A program made the translations under genes and the position numbers. A stretch of DNA of 35,886 nt from Novosphingobium sp. (GTDB lineage Bacteria > Pseudomonadota > Alphaproteobacteria > Sphingomonadales > Sphingomonadaceae). Below the pieces are notes generated by a model. That model saw only the letters and a list, made by a program, of their open reading frames with translations, was not told the origin of the DNA and did no database searches. Location: assembly GCA_029247785.1 (NCBI GenBank), contig JAQWKP010000341.1, positions 1 through 35,886 on the forward strand, given 5' to 3'. Within the stretch, counting starts at the first letter, position 1, and each line of letters begins with the position of its first letter. Of this stretch, positions 25,148-33,778 are shown piece after piece.

Positions 25148-25252
25148 AAGCTGGTCACGGATGTGACCAGCGCTCCTAGCAAGGACTCTGCGTTGTTCGC
25201 CTCGTCCGCTCGTGTTAGCCCCTCGCAAAATTTCGCATCCGGAGAGCAACTG

Positions 25253-26392
25253 ATGGCCGCAGCAATCGAGCCTTTCACTCTGAATATTGCCGAGAGTGAA
25301 CTTGACGATCTCAAGCGCCGGCTTGCCGATACACGTTGGCCCGATGCCGAAGTGGTCGATGATTGGACCCAGGGTGCTCCGCTCGCCAAGGTGCGGGCGC
25401 TGTGCGATTATTGGCAGAACGATTACGATTGGCGGCGCTGTGAGACCATGCTCAACGGCATCGGCCAGTACCGCACCGAGATTGAAGGGCTCGGCGTCCA
25501 TTTCCTTCATGCCCGCTCGCCCGAGCCCAATGCGCTGCCGGTGGTCATCACCCATGGCTGGCCGGGCTCGGTGATGGAGTTTCACAAGGTGATCGGCCCG
25601 CTGACTGATCCGGCGGCGCATGGCGGCGATCCGGCGGACGCGTTTCATGTCGTTGCGCCCTCGCTGCTTGGCTATGGCTTTTCCGACAAGCCAACTGCGC
25701 CGGGCTTCGGCGTGATAAAGATGGCCGAGATGTGGGCCGAGCTGATGACCCGGCTGGGCTATGATCGCTGGGTCGCGCAGGGCGGCGACTGGGGCTCGGC
25801 AGTAACCAGCCGGATCGGGGCCAATGCGCCCGACGGCTGCCTTGGCATCCACCTCAACATGGTCGCCTATTTCCCGACCGGGGACGATCTGAGCGACCTC
25901 TCCGAGGAGGAAAAGCAGGCGATGGTTGGCCACCAGCATTATTTCGATTGGGATTCGGGCTATTCCAAGCAGCAGAGCACGCGCCCGCAATCGCTCGGCT
26001 ATGGGCTGAACGATTCGCCGGTTGGCCAGGCCGCGTGGATCTATGAAAAGCTATGGGCCTGGACCGATAACCAGGGCGCGCCCGAGGATGTCTTCAGCCT
26101 CGACGAGATGCTCGACAACATCATGCTCTACTGGTTGCCGGGCGCGGGCACCTCCTCGGGTCGGCTTTATTGGGAAAGCATGAATAGCTTCGGCGACAAC
26201 ACGGTCAGGCTACCGACCGGCGTGAGCAATTTCCCCAAGGAAATCATGAAGGCCTCGCGGCGCTGGGCGGAAAAGCAGTATCCCAACATTACCTATTGGA
26301 ATGAAACGGAAAAGGGTGGTCATTTCGCCGCCTGGGAACAGCCGGAGATATTCGTGCGCGAAGTCCGCGACGCTTTCCGGGCGCTGCGGTGA
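25253..26392 (+). CDS. Epoxide hydrolase, microsomal-type (EHN domain) alpha/beta hydrolase
   Basis: 379 residues. The N-terminal EHN region (FTLNIAESELDDLKRRLADTRWPD) is followed by an alpha/beta hydrolase domain. Oxyanion motif HGWPGS at 101-106, nucleophile Asp179 in GGDWGS and the base His357 in GGHFAAWEQP are kept, which fits opening of an epoxide to a diol by an alkyl-enzyme intermediate. The start at 25253 has a GGAGAG site; the open frame extends upstream to 25163 but into the repeat element. The stop overlaps the GTG of the next gene by four bases. It could process an epoxide formed by one of the P450s (inference). Confidence 0.92.
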   Translation: MAAAIEPFTLNIAESELDDLKRRLADTRWPDAEVVDDWTQGAPLAKVRALCDYWQNDYDWRRCETMLNGIGQYRTEIEGLGVHFLHARSPEPNALPVVITHGWPGSVMEFHKVIGPLTDPAAHGGDPADAFHVVAPSLLGYGFSDKPTAPGFGVIKMAEMWAELMTRLGYDRWVAQGGDWGSAVTSRIGANAPDGCLGIHLNMVAYFPTGDDLSDLSEEEKQAMVGHQHYFDWDSGYSKQQSTRPQSLGYGLNDSPVGQAAWIYEKLWAWTDNQGAPEDVFSLDEMLDNIMLYWLPGAGTSSGRLYWESMNSFGDNTVRLPTGVSNFPKEIMKASRRWAEKQYPNITYWNETEKGGHFAAWEQPEIFVREVRDAFRALR

Positions 26393-26766
26393 GCGCTGTT
26401 GCGGGTGAATTGCTGCGTTTCCAACCCGGAACGCTGGTCAGTTTCGATATCGACGGCACGCTGGAGCTGGGCGATCCGCCCGGCCCGATCCGGGGCAGCT
26501 TCGTTGCGCATGTCCGCCAGCAGGGTTGCCTGATCGGCAGCGCATCGGACCGAACCTTGCGCGAGCAGCAGGACATCTGGACGGCGCTCGATATCGAGCC
26601 CGATTTCGTCAGCCGCAAGCACCAGCTGGGCGAGGTTCGGCTGTCTTTCGACAGGGCGCTTCTGTTCCATATCGGCGACACCCATATCGATGAGCATTTC
26701 GCCAAACTTGCGGGGTTTGAGTACATTTTTGTGGAGGATCTGGCGGCCATTCTGGCCATCGAATAG
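26389..26766 (+). CDS. Small HAD-superfamily protein
   Basis: 125 residues, starting with GTG that overlaps the epoxide hydrolase stop (GTGA). HAD motif I is FDIDGT (Asp20, Asp22), a Ser in SASDR near 51 may be motif II, and IGDTHID near 94-100 is motif IV. There is no cap domain, and the motif III Lys is possibly in SRKHQ. It is short for a phosphatase and could be a capless HAD phosphatase or a non-catalytic relative. Overlap with the epoxide hydrolase suggests co-translation; a functional link is not evident. It converges on a GMC oxidoreductase gene 20 bases away. Confidence 0.78.
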   Translation: MSAVAGELLRFQPGTLVSFDIDGTLELGDPPGPIRGSFVAHVRQQGCLIGSASDRTLREQQDIWTALDIEPDFVSRKHQLGEVRLSFDRALLFHIGDTHIDEHFAKLAGFEYIFVEDLAAILAIE

Positions 26767-26786
26767 GCTGAGGCTGATCGTCCTAC

Positions 26787-28382
26787 TTACTCGCCCCCGA
26801 CAATCATGTCAGATGCGAGCCAGGCCAGCGCTATCACCGGCGCATTGGTGTTGCCTGACGGGATTACCGGGAACACCGAGGCGTCGATCACCCGCAGCCC
26901 ATCTATCCCGCGCACCCTGAGCGATGGATCGACCACCGAGGCATCGTCCTTGCCCATGCGGCAGCTGCCAACGGTGTGCAGGCCTGCCGTGCCATAGCGG
27001 TCCATGCATTCCAGGATCGCCTCGTCGCTTTCGGCCTCCGGGCCCGGCGTGGTCTCGCATTCGATCAGGCTCGCCAGCGGTTCGGCTGCGGCCCATTCGC
27101 GCAGGCGGTGAGCCGCAGCGACGGTCCTGTCGCGGTCTTCCTGCGCCGCGCCATATTGGGTGTCGATCTCCGGCGGCACCTGCGGATCGCGGCTGGTGAT
27201 GTGGATCGAGCCGACCGAGGCCGGAACCATCGGATAGGCGATGGCGCAAAAGCCATGCTCGGTTTCCAGCGCCCCGCCTTCGCCATCAAGGTCCCAGCTG
27301 AACAAACCGATCTGAGCCTGGATATCGGCGCGGTTGCGTTCGGGGGTTGAGCGATAGGCCGCCCGCACCTCGATCGCCGCACCGGCCATCGGTCCCTTGT
27401 GGGTGAGGTAATAGCGCAGCACATTGCCGACCAGCCTGAGTCCGGAGAACTGCTGGTTGATCGAAAGCGGTTGCTTGAGCCGCCACTGCATGCGGATCGC
27501 GCGATGTTCGGTGACATTCTTGCCGACTTCAGGGAGCGCATGGGCAATCGGAACGCCCTGCTCTTCAAGCACCGAAGGATCGCCGATCCCCGACCGTTCG
27601 AGAATTGCCGGGCTGGCGATTGCGCCTGCAGAAAGGATCACTTCGTGCCGCGCGCTGATCTCACGCGGCTTGCCGTCCTGCAACACGTGGATGCCGACGG
27701 CCTTCTTGCCTTCGAGCAGCACCGTGTCGGTCAGCGCGCCGGTAATGATCGTCAGGTTCTTGCGGGCGCGAACCAGTTTGAGGAAAGCGACCGCCGCGCT
27801 CTGGCGTTTTCCTTGCCAGATCGAGCAGGGCATCAAGCCGATGCCCTCGCCGTCATCGGGTTGGTTGACATCGTCCTTGACCGGCCAGCCGATGCTGTCA
27901 CCGGCTTCGGCCATGGCGTCGGTCAGCACACTGCGGCAGGCCGGCAGGGTTACCTTGAGCGGCCCCGATCCGCCGCGCGAGGGCGCTGCGCCCAGCTCGT
28001 GACTCTCGATCGCTTCGAAGGCCCCGGAAAATTGTTCCCAGCCCCAGCGCTCACCAGCCCGATCGGCAAGCTCCTCGTAGTCGGCGGGCTGGCCCTTCAC
28101 CCAGACCATGCCGTTGACCGAGGAAGAACCGCCCAGACCTTTGCCGCGTAGCCAGATGTCGGGCATCGGATTGTTCGGTCCCGGCGTGGTCATGTAATGC
28201 CACATCAGCGACGGCATTGACATCATCTTGCCGATGCCCTTGGGCATGTGGATATAGGGATGCCGGTCCCTGCCGCCGAATTCGACCAGCGCAACTGTGA
28301 CATTGGGATCAGCGCTAAGCCGATTGGCCAGCACGCAGCCTGCCGAACCCGCGCCGACGATCACATAATCGAATTCGGCCAT
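26787..28382 (-). CDS. GMC family oxidoreductase, choline-dehydrogenase-like
   Basis: 531 residues. FAD motif VGAGSAGCVLANRLS at 9-23, GMC signature LGGSSSVNGMVWVKG near 83-97, second signature LSAGAIASPAILERSGIG near 250. The catalytic pair is intact: His in GLHTVGSCRMG and Asn in PSGNTNAP near the C-terminus, unlike the GMC protein at 8268. It should oxidise a primary or secondary alcohol in the cytosol. It starts seven bases after the stop of the amidohydrolase on the same strand, with no clear ribosome site of its own, so it is translated with it. Confidence 0.92.
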   Translation of the reverse strand: MAEFDYVIVGAGSAGCVLANRLSADPNVTVALVEFGGRDRHPYIHMPKGIGKMMSMPSLMWHYMTTPGPNNPMPDIWLRGKGLGGSSSVNGMVWVKGQPADYEELADRAGERWGWEQFSGAFEAIESHELGAAPSRGGSGPLKVTLPACRSVLTDAMAEAGDSIGWPVKDDVNQPDDGEGIGLMPCSIWQGKRQSAAVAFLKLVRARKNLTIITGALTDTVLLEGKKAVGIHVLQDGKPREISARHEVILSAGAIASPAILERSGIGDPSVLEEQGVPIAHALPEVGKNVTEHRAIRMQWRLKQPLSINQQFSGLRLVGNVLRYYLTHKGPMAGAAIEVRAAYRSTPERNRADIQAQIGLFSWDLDGEGGALETEHGFCAIAYPMVPASVGSIHITSRDPQVPPEIDTQYGAAQEDRDRTVAAAHRLREWAAAEPLASLIECETTPGPEAESDEAILECMDRYGTAGLHTVGSCRMGKDDASVVDPSLRVRGIDGLRVIDASVFPVIPSGNTNAPVIALAWLASDMIVGGE

Positions 28383-28389
28383 TGCCGTA

Positions 28390-30072
28390 TTAGTCAGCCC
28401 GCCGGATCAGCTGGCCCGGCAGTGCGCCAGTATGCTCGCCATTGTCGATCAGCACCTGGCCCGCGACCATCGTCGCCTTGATGCCGTGAGAGCGCTGCGA
28501 CAAGCGGCGCGCACCGGTCGGCAGATCGTTGACGACTTGCGGCATTTCCGGGCCGAATGTTACAGGATCGAAGATGTTGATGTCGGCCAGCGCGCCCTTT
28601 CGTAGCACGCCTCTGTCAGTCAGGCCCCAGGCCCGCGCGCCGCGGCGCGTTATCATCTCGATGCATTCGGGCAGCGTAAGCAGCTGCTTCTTGCGGTGGA
28701 AATAGGCGATGAGATGGCTTTGGATCGAGCTGTCGGCGATCTGGCTGACATGCGCGCCGGAGTCGGAGAAGGTCATAACGCATTGCGGATGGCGCATTAC
28801 GGCCACCGTGTCCTCGTCATTCGCCCAGGTCAGCGGCTGCATGAACATCGCTTTGAGATCGCTGGCGATGGCCAGGTCGATGATGATCTCGGCAGGGTGT
28901 TTGCCGCTCTCTGCTGAAGCCTCAGCAAGTGTCTGCCACGGTGGCAGCGGCGTGTTGTAGATGAAGAACTTGTCCCAGTCGGGCGGCGGCGCTTCGGCAC
29001 CGATCGCGCGATCATATTTGCCGTCTTTGATCGCATTGACCAACGCGTCGCGCGTCGCAGCGTCCTTGAGCCCGGCAAGCTGCGCCTCATGCGGTTGCTT
29101 GCGGAACTCTTCCCACACCGGCAGCCGATCAAACGAGAAAGACGAGAGGAACGAGCTGACCACGCTGACGCCGCGGCTATGCGTTTGGCCGACCATATTG
29201 CCGCCGGCTTTGACCGTCGCGTCGATCTCGGCGAGCTGAGCCGCCCAGGTATGGCCGAGCACGCCGAATGTGGTGGTCACTCCGCTCTGCACGGTCATGT
29301 CGCGCAGCCATTGGAAATATTCGTCATTGCCGTCCATGCCGGGCATGAAGATTTCATGGGCAAGTTCGAACACTGCGTTCTTGCGGCCCTTCATTTCCAT
29401 TACCAGCTGGGTGACCTCATCGCGCGTGGCGATGCGCGAGGCGACCGGGCGGTCGTCAGAGGTTTCATGTGCAAAGCTTCGCGAAGTGGAGAAACCCGCC
29501 GCGCCTGCATCCATCGAGCGGTTCAATTCGACTTTCATTGCCGCAAGATCGTCTTCGTTGGCCTCTTCCTCGAATGCGCGCTCACCCATTACGAAGGTGC
29601 GCAGCGCCGAATGGCCGACATAGGCGGTGTAGTTGATGCCCTTGGGCAGGGTGTCGACCGCATCAAGATACTGGTCAAAATTCTCCCAGTTCCAGGCCAT
29701 TCCGGCGTTCATGGCCGCGCCGGAAATATCCTCGGCGCGTTCAAGATTGCGCGCGACCAGCGCCTGTTTGCCTTTGCGCACCGGCGCGACTGAAAAGCCG
29801 CAATTGCCCATGACAACGGTGGTGACGCCATGCCAGCAACTGTTGCGACCGATTGGGTCCCAGCTGATTTGCGCGTCCATATGGGTGTGGCCGTCGATAA
29901 ATCCGGGAGTGACCGCCAGCCCGTCCGCATCGATAACTCTGGCGCTTCCCGGGTCGATCTTGCCGATTTCGGCGATCCGACCGTCAGCGATGCCGATATC
30001 GGCGGTATAGCCGTCGTTGCCGGTGCCATCGATCACTTGTCCGCCACGAATGACGGTGTCCAATGCGCTCAT
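28390..30072 (-). CDS. Amidohydrolase, D-aminoacylase-like superfamily (paralogue 2)
   Basis: 560 residues. Same architecture as the protein at 21137: N-terminal IRGGQVIDGTGNDGYTADIGI, GHTHMD (His62, His64), MGNCGFSVAPVRKG with Cys91, and TFSDSGAH near the C-terminus with the catalytic Asp. The region equivalent to D-aminoacylase HMRxE reads FELAHEIF and SHxK reads GVLGHTW, so at least one further His may still be available for metal binding. The ATG at 30072 has GGGGGAAGGAA upstream; the open frame extends to 30135 without family likeness. It forms an operon with the GMC oxidoreductase and is divergent from the membrane PQQ dehydrogenase. Substrate may be an amide, lactam or lactone; not assigned. 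Confidence 0.88.
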   Translation of the reverse strand: MSALDTVIRGGQVIDGTGNDGYTADIGIADGRIAEIGKIDPGSARVIDADGLAVTPGFIDGHTHMDAQISWDPIGRNSCWHGVTTVVMGNCGFSVAPVRKGKQALVARNLERAEDISGAAMNAGMAWNWENFDQYLDAVDTLPKGINYTAYVGHSALRTFVMGERAFEEEANEDDLAAMKVELNRSMDAGAAGFSTSRSFAHETSDDRPVASRIATRDEVTQLVMEMKGRKNAVFELAHEIFMPGMDGNDEYFQWLRDMTVQSGVTTTFGVLGHTWAAQLAEIDATVKAGGNMVGQTHSRGVSVVSSFLSSFSFDRLPVWEEFRKQPHEAQLAGLKDAATRDALVNAIKDGKYDRAIGAEAPPPDWDKFFIYNTPLPPWQTLAEASAESGKHPAEIIIDLAIASDLKAMFMQPLTWANDEDTVAVMRHPQCVMTFSDSGAHVSQIADSSIQSHLIAYFHRKKQLLTLPECIEMITRRGARAWGLTDRGVLRKGALADINIFDPVTFGPEMPQVVNDLPTGARRLSQRSHGIKATMVAGQVLIDNGEHTGALPGQLIRRAD

Positions 30073-30093
30073 CTCAGGTTCCTTCCCCCGGCC

Positions 30094-30148
30094 TGACACC
30101 GGAATCTCTGTTCTGGGTTCATGATCGACCAGCATGGCACGGTGTCAA
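30094..30148 (-). promoter_or_regulatory. Candidate promoter and spaced inverted repeat between divergent genes
   Basis: TGACACCG (30094-30101) and CGGTGTCA (30140-30147) form an exact eight-base inverted repeat, 38 bases apart. On the minus strand the second arm overlaps a perfect -35 box, TTGACA (30148-30143); no convincing -10 box follows at 16-18 bases. For the plus direction, TTGAAT at 30183 with TAGCAA 16 bases on is a weak promoter for the PQQ dehydrogenase. Confidence 0.35.
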
Positions 30149-30268
30149 GCGAAACCCGCGCTGGTGAGGGCGGCGCGGGCGCTTGAATTCGCGCCTGTGT
30201 ACTGTAGCAATATGCTTGCGGCTCGCGGCACAACGCTGGCGCGGCGTACGCAGGAGAGAGGAAAGCGC

Positions 30269-32596
30269 GTGGGTTTATCGGCGATCGCCGGCTGGATTGG
30301 CCGGATCATCTATGGTCTGTGCCTCTTGGCGGCAGGCGGCGGCCTTGCCTGGGGCGGCATCCAGCTATTGTCGCTTGGCGGCTCGCTCTATTACCTCCCG
30401 GCAGGACTGGCTGCGCTGGCCACAGGCGCGGCGGTATTGTTCGGGCGCTGGAGGTTGGCCGGCTGGCTCTATTTCGGATTGCTGGCTGTGACGTTGGTCT
30501 GGAGCCTGATGGAAGCGGGCCTCAATGGCTGGGCGCTGATGCCCCGGCTGGTCTCTCCCTTCGTGCTTGGCCTGCCTCTGCTGGTTCTTGCCCTGCTACG
30601 CGGCGAAAAGGGCCAACGCCGCGCCGGGCTGGGCGTTGTTGCGGCCGCAGTGGTGCTCGTCGCGACGGTCTGGATAAGTTCCGGGTTCCAGGCGACCGAA
30701 GCGCGCACGGGTGAGGCTGTGGCAGTCGCCCAATCCTCACGTGACTGGCTGCATTTCGGCAATTCTCTCGGCGGCAATTTCCATAGCTCACTGAGTCAGG
30801 TCGATCATTCCAATGTCGGCAAGCTCAAAGTGGCCTGGCAGCGCAACTTTGCGCATGAGCCGGTCCGTCCCGTGAGCCAGATGCAGACGGTTCCGCTGCG
30901 AGTCGGTGAACGGCTGTTCGCGTGCAATTCCTTCGGCCAGGTTTTCGCGCTGGACGCGGTTTCAGGTGACGTCCTGTGGGAATATGATTCCGATCCCGAT
31001 TTCTCTGGGCTTGCCGTGATCAAATGTCGGGGCGTCGCCTATCATGCGCTGCCCGAGGAAAGCGGCACCTGTTCCCAGCGAATTTATGGCACATCGGTCG
31101 GCGGGAAGCTGACGGCGCTGGATGCTGAAACCGGCAAGCTTTGCCCTGGCTTCGGGCAGGACGGGCAGGTTGATCTCACCAGGGGCCTCAAGCAGCCTAA
31201 CACCGGCTATTACTGGCTTTCCTCGGCGCCGACCGTGGCAGACGGCAAGCTCATCATTGGCGGCGGCGTTGCCGATGGGCAGATGGTTGGCGAACCTTCA
31301 GGCGTGATCCGCGCCTTCGATGCGGTTACTGGCAGACTGGCCTGGGCATGGGACCTTGGCAATCCGGGAGTTTACGGCGAGCCGGCGGAAGGCGAGTTCT
31401 ACACTTCCGGTACACCCAACGCCTGGGGGCCGATCAGCGCTGACGAGGAGCTTGGCCTGGCCTATGTGCCGACCGGCAATTCGACTCCTGATTACTGGGC
31501 TGGCCACCGCACGGCCGAGAGCAACACTTATGGCAGTTCGATTGTCGCGCTGGACTTGGCGACCGGCGAGCCGCGCTGGCATTTCCAGACCACTCATTAC
31601 GACATCTGGGACTATGATATCGCCTCGCAGCCGGTGCTGATCGATCTGCGCAAGGATGGCAGAGTGATCCCCGCCGTTGTCGTCAATACCAAGCGCGGAC
31701 AAGTCTATGTGCTTGATAGAAGGAGCGGTAAACCGGTCTATCCGATCGAGGAAAAACCGGCACCGCAAGCGGGCGCTGTCGAGAAATTGTCGCCAACCCA
31801 ACCGTGGTCCACAGCGCTTCCCGATCTTGGCGCTTCCAACCTTACGGAGGCGAAGATGTGGGGTGTCACTGCGCTTGACCAGCTGTGGTGCCGGATCAAG
31901 TTCCGCGAAGCGCGCTATGACGGGACGCTGACGCCGCTGAGCGAGAGATATGCGATTGTCGATCCTGGCTATACCGGCGGAGTCAACTGGGGCAGCTTCT
32001 CCTATGATCCCGACCGGCAGCTCGCTTTCGGCCTGTCCAACAGATTCGTAAACCGCGTCCGCCTTGTGCCGCGTTCCGACCCGCTGGCAAGCAAGTACAA
32101 GGCCGGTTCGGCGAATGACCAGAGCGGGTTGGTGCCTCAGGAAGGGACGCCCTATGCCGCCGATATCAAGCCCTTCATGTCACCGGTCGGCGTGCCCTGC
32201 CAGCAACCGCCGCACGGCCTTATCAGCGCCATCGATCTTGCCACCGGCAAGCTGGTGTGGGAGCGCCCGCTTGGCACCGCGCGCGACCTTGGGCCGATGA
32301 TGACGCCTTCCCGCCTGCCTTTTACCATCGGCACGATCACATTTGGCGGGACCATGACCACCGCAGGCGGCCTGGTCTTTGTCGGCGGTTCGCAGGATCA
32401 TTCCTTCCGTGCTTTCGATGGCGAGACTGGCAAAATGCTGTTCGAAGCAGATTTGCCGGGCAATTCGAACACGCGGCCAATGACCTTCAAGTCTGATAAG
32501 GACGGGCGGCAATATATCGTCGTCGCCTCGGATGCGCCGATGAGCGATGGCAAGATCCACGAAACGATCACGGCGTTTGCTCTCCCAGCGGGTTAG
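30269..32596 (+). CDS. Membrane-bound PQQ dehydrogenase, glucose/quinate/shikimate family
   Basis: 775 residues. About five hydrophobic segments fill the first 135 residues (for example IYGLCLLAAGGGLAWGGIQLL and LALFG-like stretches), anchoring the protein in the inner membrane; a quinoprotein propeller domain follows in the periplasm. DWLHFGNSLGGNFHSSLSQVD opens the catalytic domain, and the TTHYDIWDYDIASQP stretch (about 443-455) aligns with the catalytic region of glucose dehydrogenase. The GTG at 30269 was chosen for its AGGAGAGAGGAA site; the frame is open to 30134. Family members pass electrons to ubiquinone. The substrate may be a cyclic polyol or alcohol rather than glucose. No PQQ synthesis genes are in the window. 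Confidence 0.9.
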   Translation: MGLSAIAGWIGRIIYGLCLLAAGGGLAWGGIQLLSLGGSLYYLPAGLAALATGAAVLFGRWRLAGWLYFGLLAVTLVWSLMEAGLNGWALMPRLVSPFVLGLPLLVLALLRGEKGQRRAGLGVVAAAVVLVATVWISSGFQATEARTGEAVAVAQSSRDWLHFGNSLGGNFHSSLSQVDHSNVGKLKVAWQRNFAHEPVRPVSQMQTVPLRVGERLFACNSFGQVFALDAVSGDVLWEYDSDPDFSGLAVIKCRGVAYHALPEESGTCSQRIYGTSVGGKLTALDAETGKLCPGFGQDGQVDLTRGLKQPNTGYYWLSSAPTVADGKLIIGGGVADGQMVGEPSGVIRAFDAVTGRLAWAWDLGNPGVYGEPAEGEFYTSGTPNAWGPISADEELGLAYVPTGNSTPDYWAGHRTAESNTYGSSIVALDLATGEPRWHFQTTHYDIWDYDIASQPVLIDLRKDGRVIPAVVVNTKRGQVYVLDRRSGKPVYPIEEKPAPQAGAVEKLSPTQPWSTALPDLGASNLTEAKMWGVTALDQLWCRIKFREARYDGTLTPLSERYAIVDPGYTGGVNWGSFSYDPDRQLAFGLSNRFVNRVRLVPRSDPLASKYKAGSANDQSGLVPQEGTPYAADIKPFMSPVGVPCQQPPHGLISAIDLATGKLVWERPLGTARDLGPMMTPSRLPFTIGTITFGGTMTTAGGLVFVGGSQDHSFRAFDGETGKMLFEADLPGNSNTRPMTFKSDKDGRQYIVVASDAPMSDGKIHETITAFALPAG

Positions 32597-32635
32597 CATC
32601 GAAGAACTGACAGATTGGTGCGGGAGAGTCCGGAC

Positions 32636-33778
32636 ATGGCGACAATCGACGAAGACAAAGTGCAGTTTGAGGCCATGCGCGACTTTTGCCGCGAGGGCAC
32701 TGCGCGGGCGATGGCGCTGGGCAATCGAGGGCCGATCCGTTTCACCGCTAACGGCCAGCTCCATCCCGATATCGTCGAAGCCTATGATCGCTGCGGCTTC
32801 TATGTATTCGAAAGGGTCATTGCCCAGCCCGAATTGGGTGAGTTGCAGGCGGCCCATGACGACATCGTCACCCGCCTGCCTGTGAGCCCGGACTCGCAGC
32901 TCGACAGCAGGGGCCGTCCTGCCATCGGTAGCGAACATGGCGCGCCCTCGGTGATGTGGTCGAAGCCGCTATCCGATCCGTTTGGCGGCAGCGCGGTGAA
33001 CAAGGGGCGTCACCAGGTCCGGATGTATGAGCCGAGGCCCGCGCCGCATCTCCCCGAGATTCTTGCCACCGGTATTCTTGCGCCGCTGCAATATCACGAT
33101 GCGCTGCTGCGAACCTATGCCCACCCTGAGCTGTTGAAGGTCGCAGCGGCGGTCAATGGTGAGGACTTCGTGCCTTTCACCGAGGCGCTGGGCTTCAAGA
33201 AGGCGGGCGAGGGGCCAAGCGTCGCCTGGCACCAGGACGGCATGACCCATTGGGACAGCCCCGAATGGCATGATGGCATTCACGGCTTCAACTTCATGGT
33301 CCAGCTATTCGGCTCCATCGCCTGGAGCGGCGTGTGGTATATCCTGGGCAGTCACAAGCACGGCAAGGCCGATATCGCTGCGTTGTTTGACGAAGCTGGC
33401 GGCGAGCGGCTGCCTGACGCCGTCCCGCTGGTATGCGAGGCCGGCGATGTCGCGATCAGTAACCGCCAGGTCATTCACGGTTCCTTCGCCAATAATGGCG
33501 AACACACCCGGGTCACGTTCAACATGGGCTTCATGCCCAGGCGCTCGGTGCAAGACGTGGTCGGGCGGCCTTTCGGAACCGATCACGACATTTGCTATGA
33601 CGACGCGCTGATCCGCGAACGTTCGCGGATGATCTCTTATGCGATCGACGCGCGAAGCCGCCGCTTTCCTGATGAGAAGCCGTATGATTACCGGCCCCAC
33701 GCCGGGGAGAGCCTGCGCTGGGACGAAACCGCGCGCCGCGCCAGCTATGGATACAACCTCAAGGACATGGTCGTGTGA
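32636..33778 (+). CDS. Phytanoyl-CoA dioxygenase (PhyH) family protein
   Basis: 380 residues. Fe(II)/2-oxoglutarate dioxygenase; iron ligands are in VAWHQDGM (His199, Asp201) and VIHGSFANN (His281), with the 2-oxoglutarate Arg at about 292 (EHTRVTFNMGF). The longer C-terminal tail (ARSRRFPDEKPYDYRPHAGESLRW) is unusual for a small PhyH protein but has been seen in bacterial members. GGGAGAG precedes the ATG at 32636. It begins 39 bases after the PQQ dehydrogenase and overlaps the next TauD gene by four bases, so two different 2-oxoglutarate oxygenases are co-translated. Substrate not assigned. Confidence 0.88.
   Translation: MATIDEDKVQFEAMRDFCREGTARAMALGNRGPIRFTANGQLHPDIVEAYDRCGFYVFERVIAQPELGELQAAHDDIVTRLPVSPDSQLDSRGRPAIGSEHGAPSVMWSKPLSDPFGGSAVNKGRHQVRMYEPRPAPHLPEILATGILAPLQYHDALLRTYAHPELLKVAAAVNGEDFVPFTEALGFKKAGEGPSVAWHQDGMTHWDSPEWHDGIHGFNFMVQLFGSIAWSGVWYILGSHKHGKADIAALFDEAGGERLPDAVPLVCEAGDVAISNRQVIHGSFANNGEHTRVTFNMGFMPRRSVQDVVGRPFGTDHDICYDDALIRERSRMISYAIDARSRRFPDEKPYDYRPHAGESLRWDETARRASYGYNLKDMVV

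Larger units (their letters stand above)
25024..25188. repeat. Palindromic repeat element, copy 2, split by a long hairpin
   Basis: The ends, GAGTCTTTGTAGG on the left and CCTAGCAAGGACTC on the right, match copy 1 at 2394-2448, as does the inner CGGATGTGACCAGCG. The inner part GCTGGTCAC-GGAT-GTGACCAGC (25150-25171) is a perfect 9-bp hairpin. Between the left arm and this inner hairpin sits extra DNA of about 110 bases that holds the 34-bp-arm hairpin annotated separately. The element fills most of the 299-base gap between the divergent TauD and epoxide hydrolase genes. Confidence 0.75.

Noticed and set aside
25163..25252. Longer N-terminus of the epoxide hydrolase starting at 25163
   Set aside because: The extra 30 residues are encoded partly by the repeat element, and the ATG at 25253 has a good ribosome site and begins at the family N-terminus.
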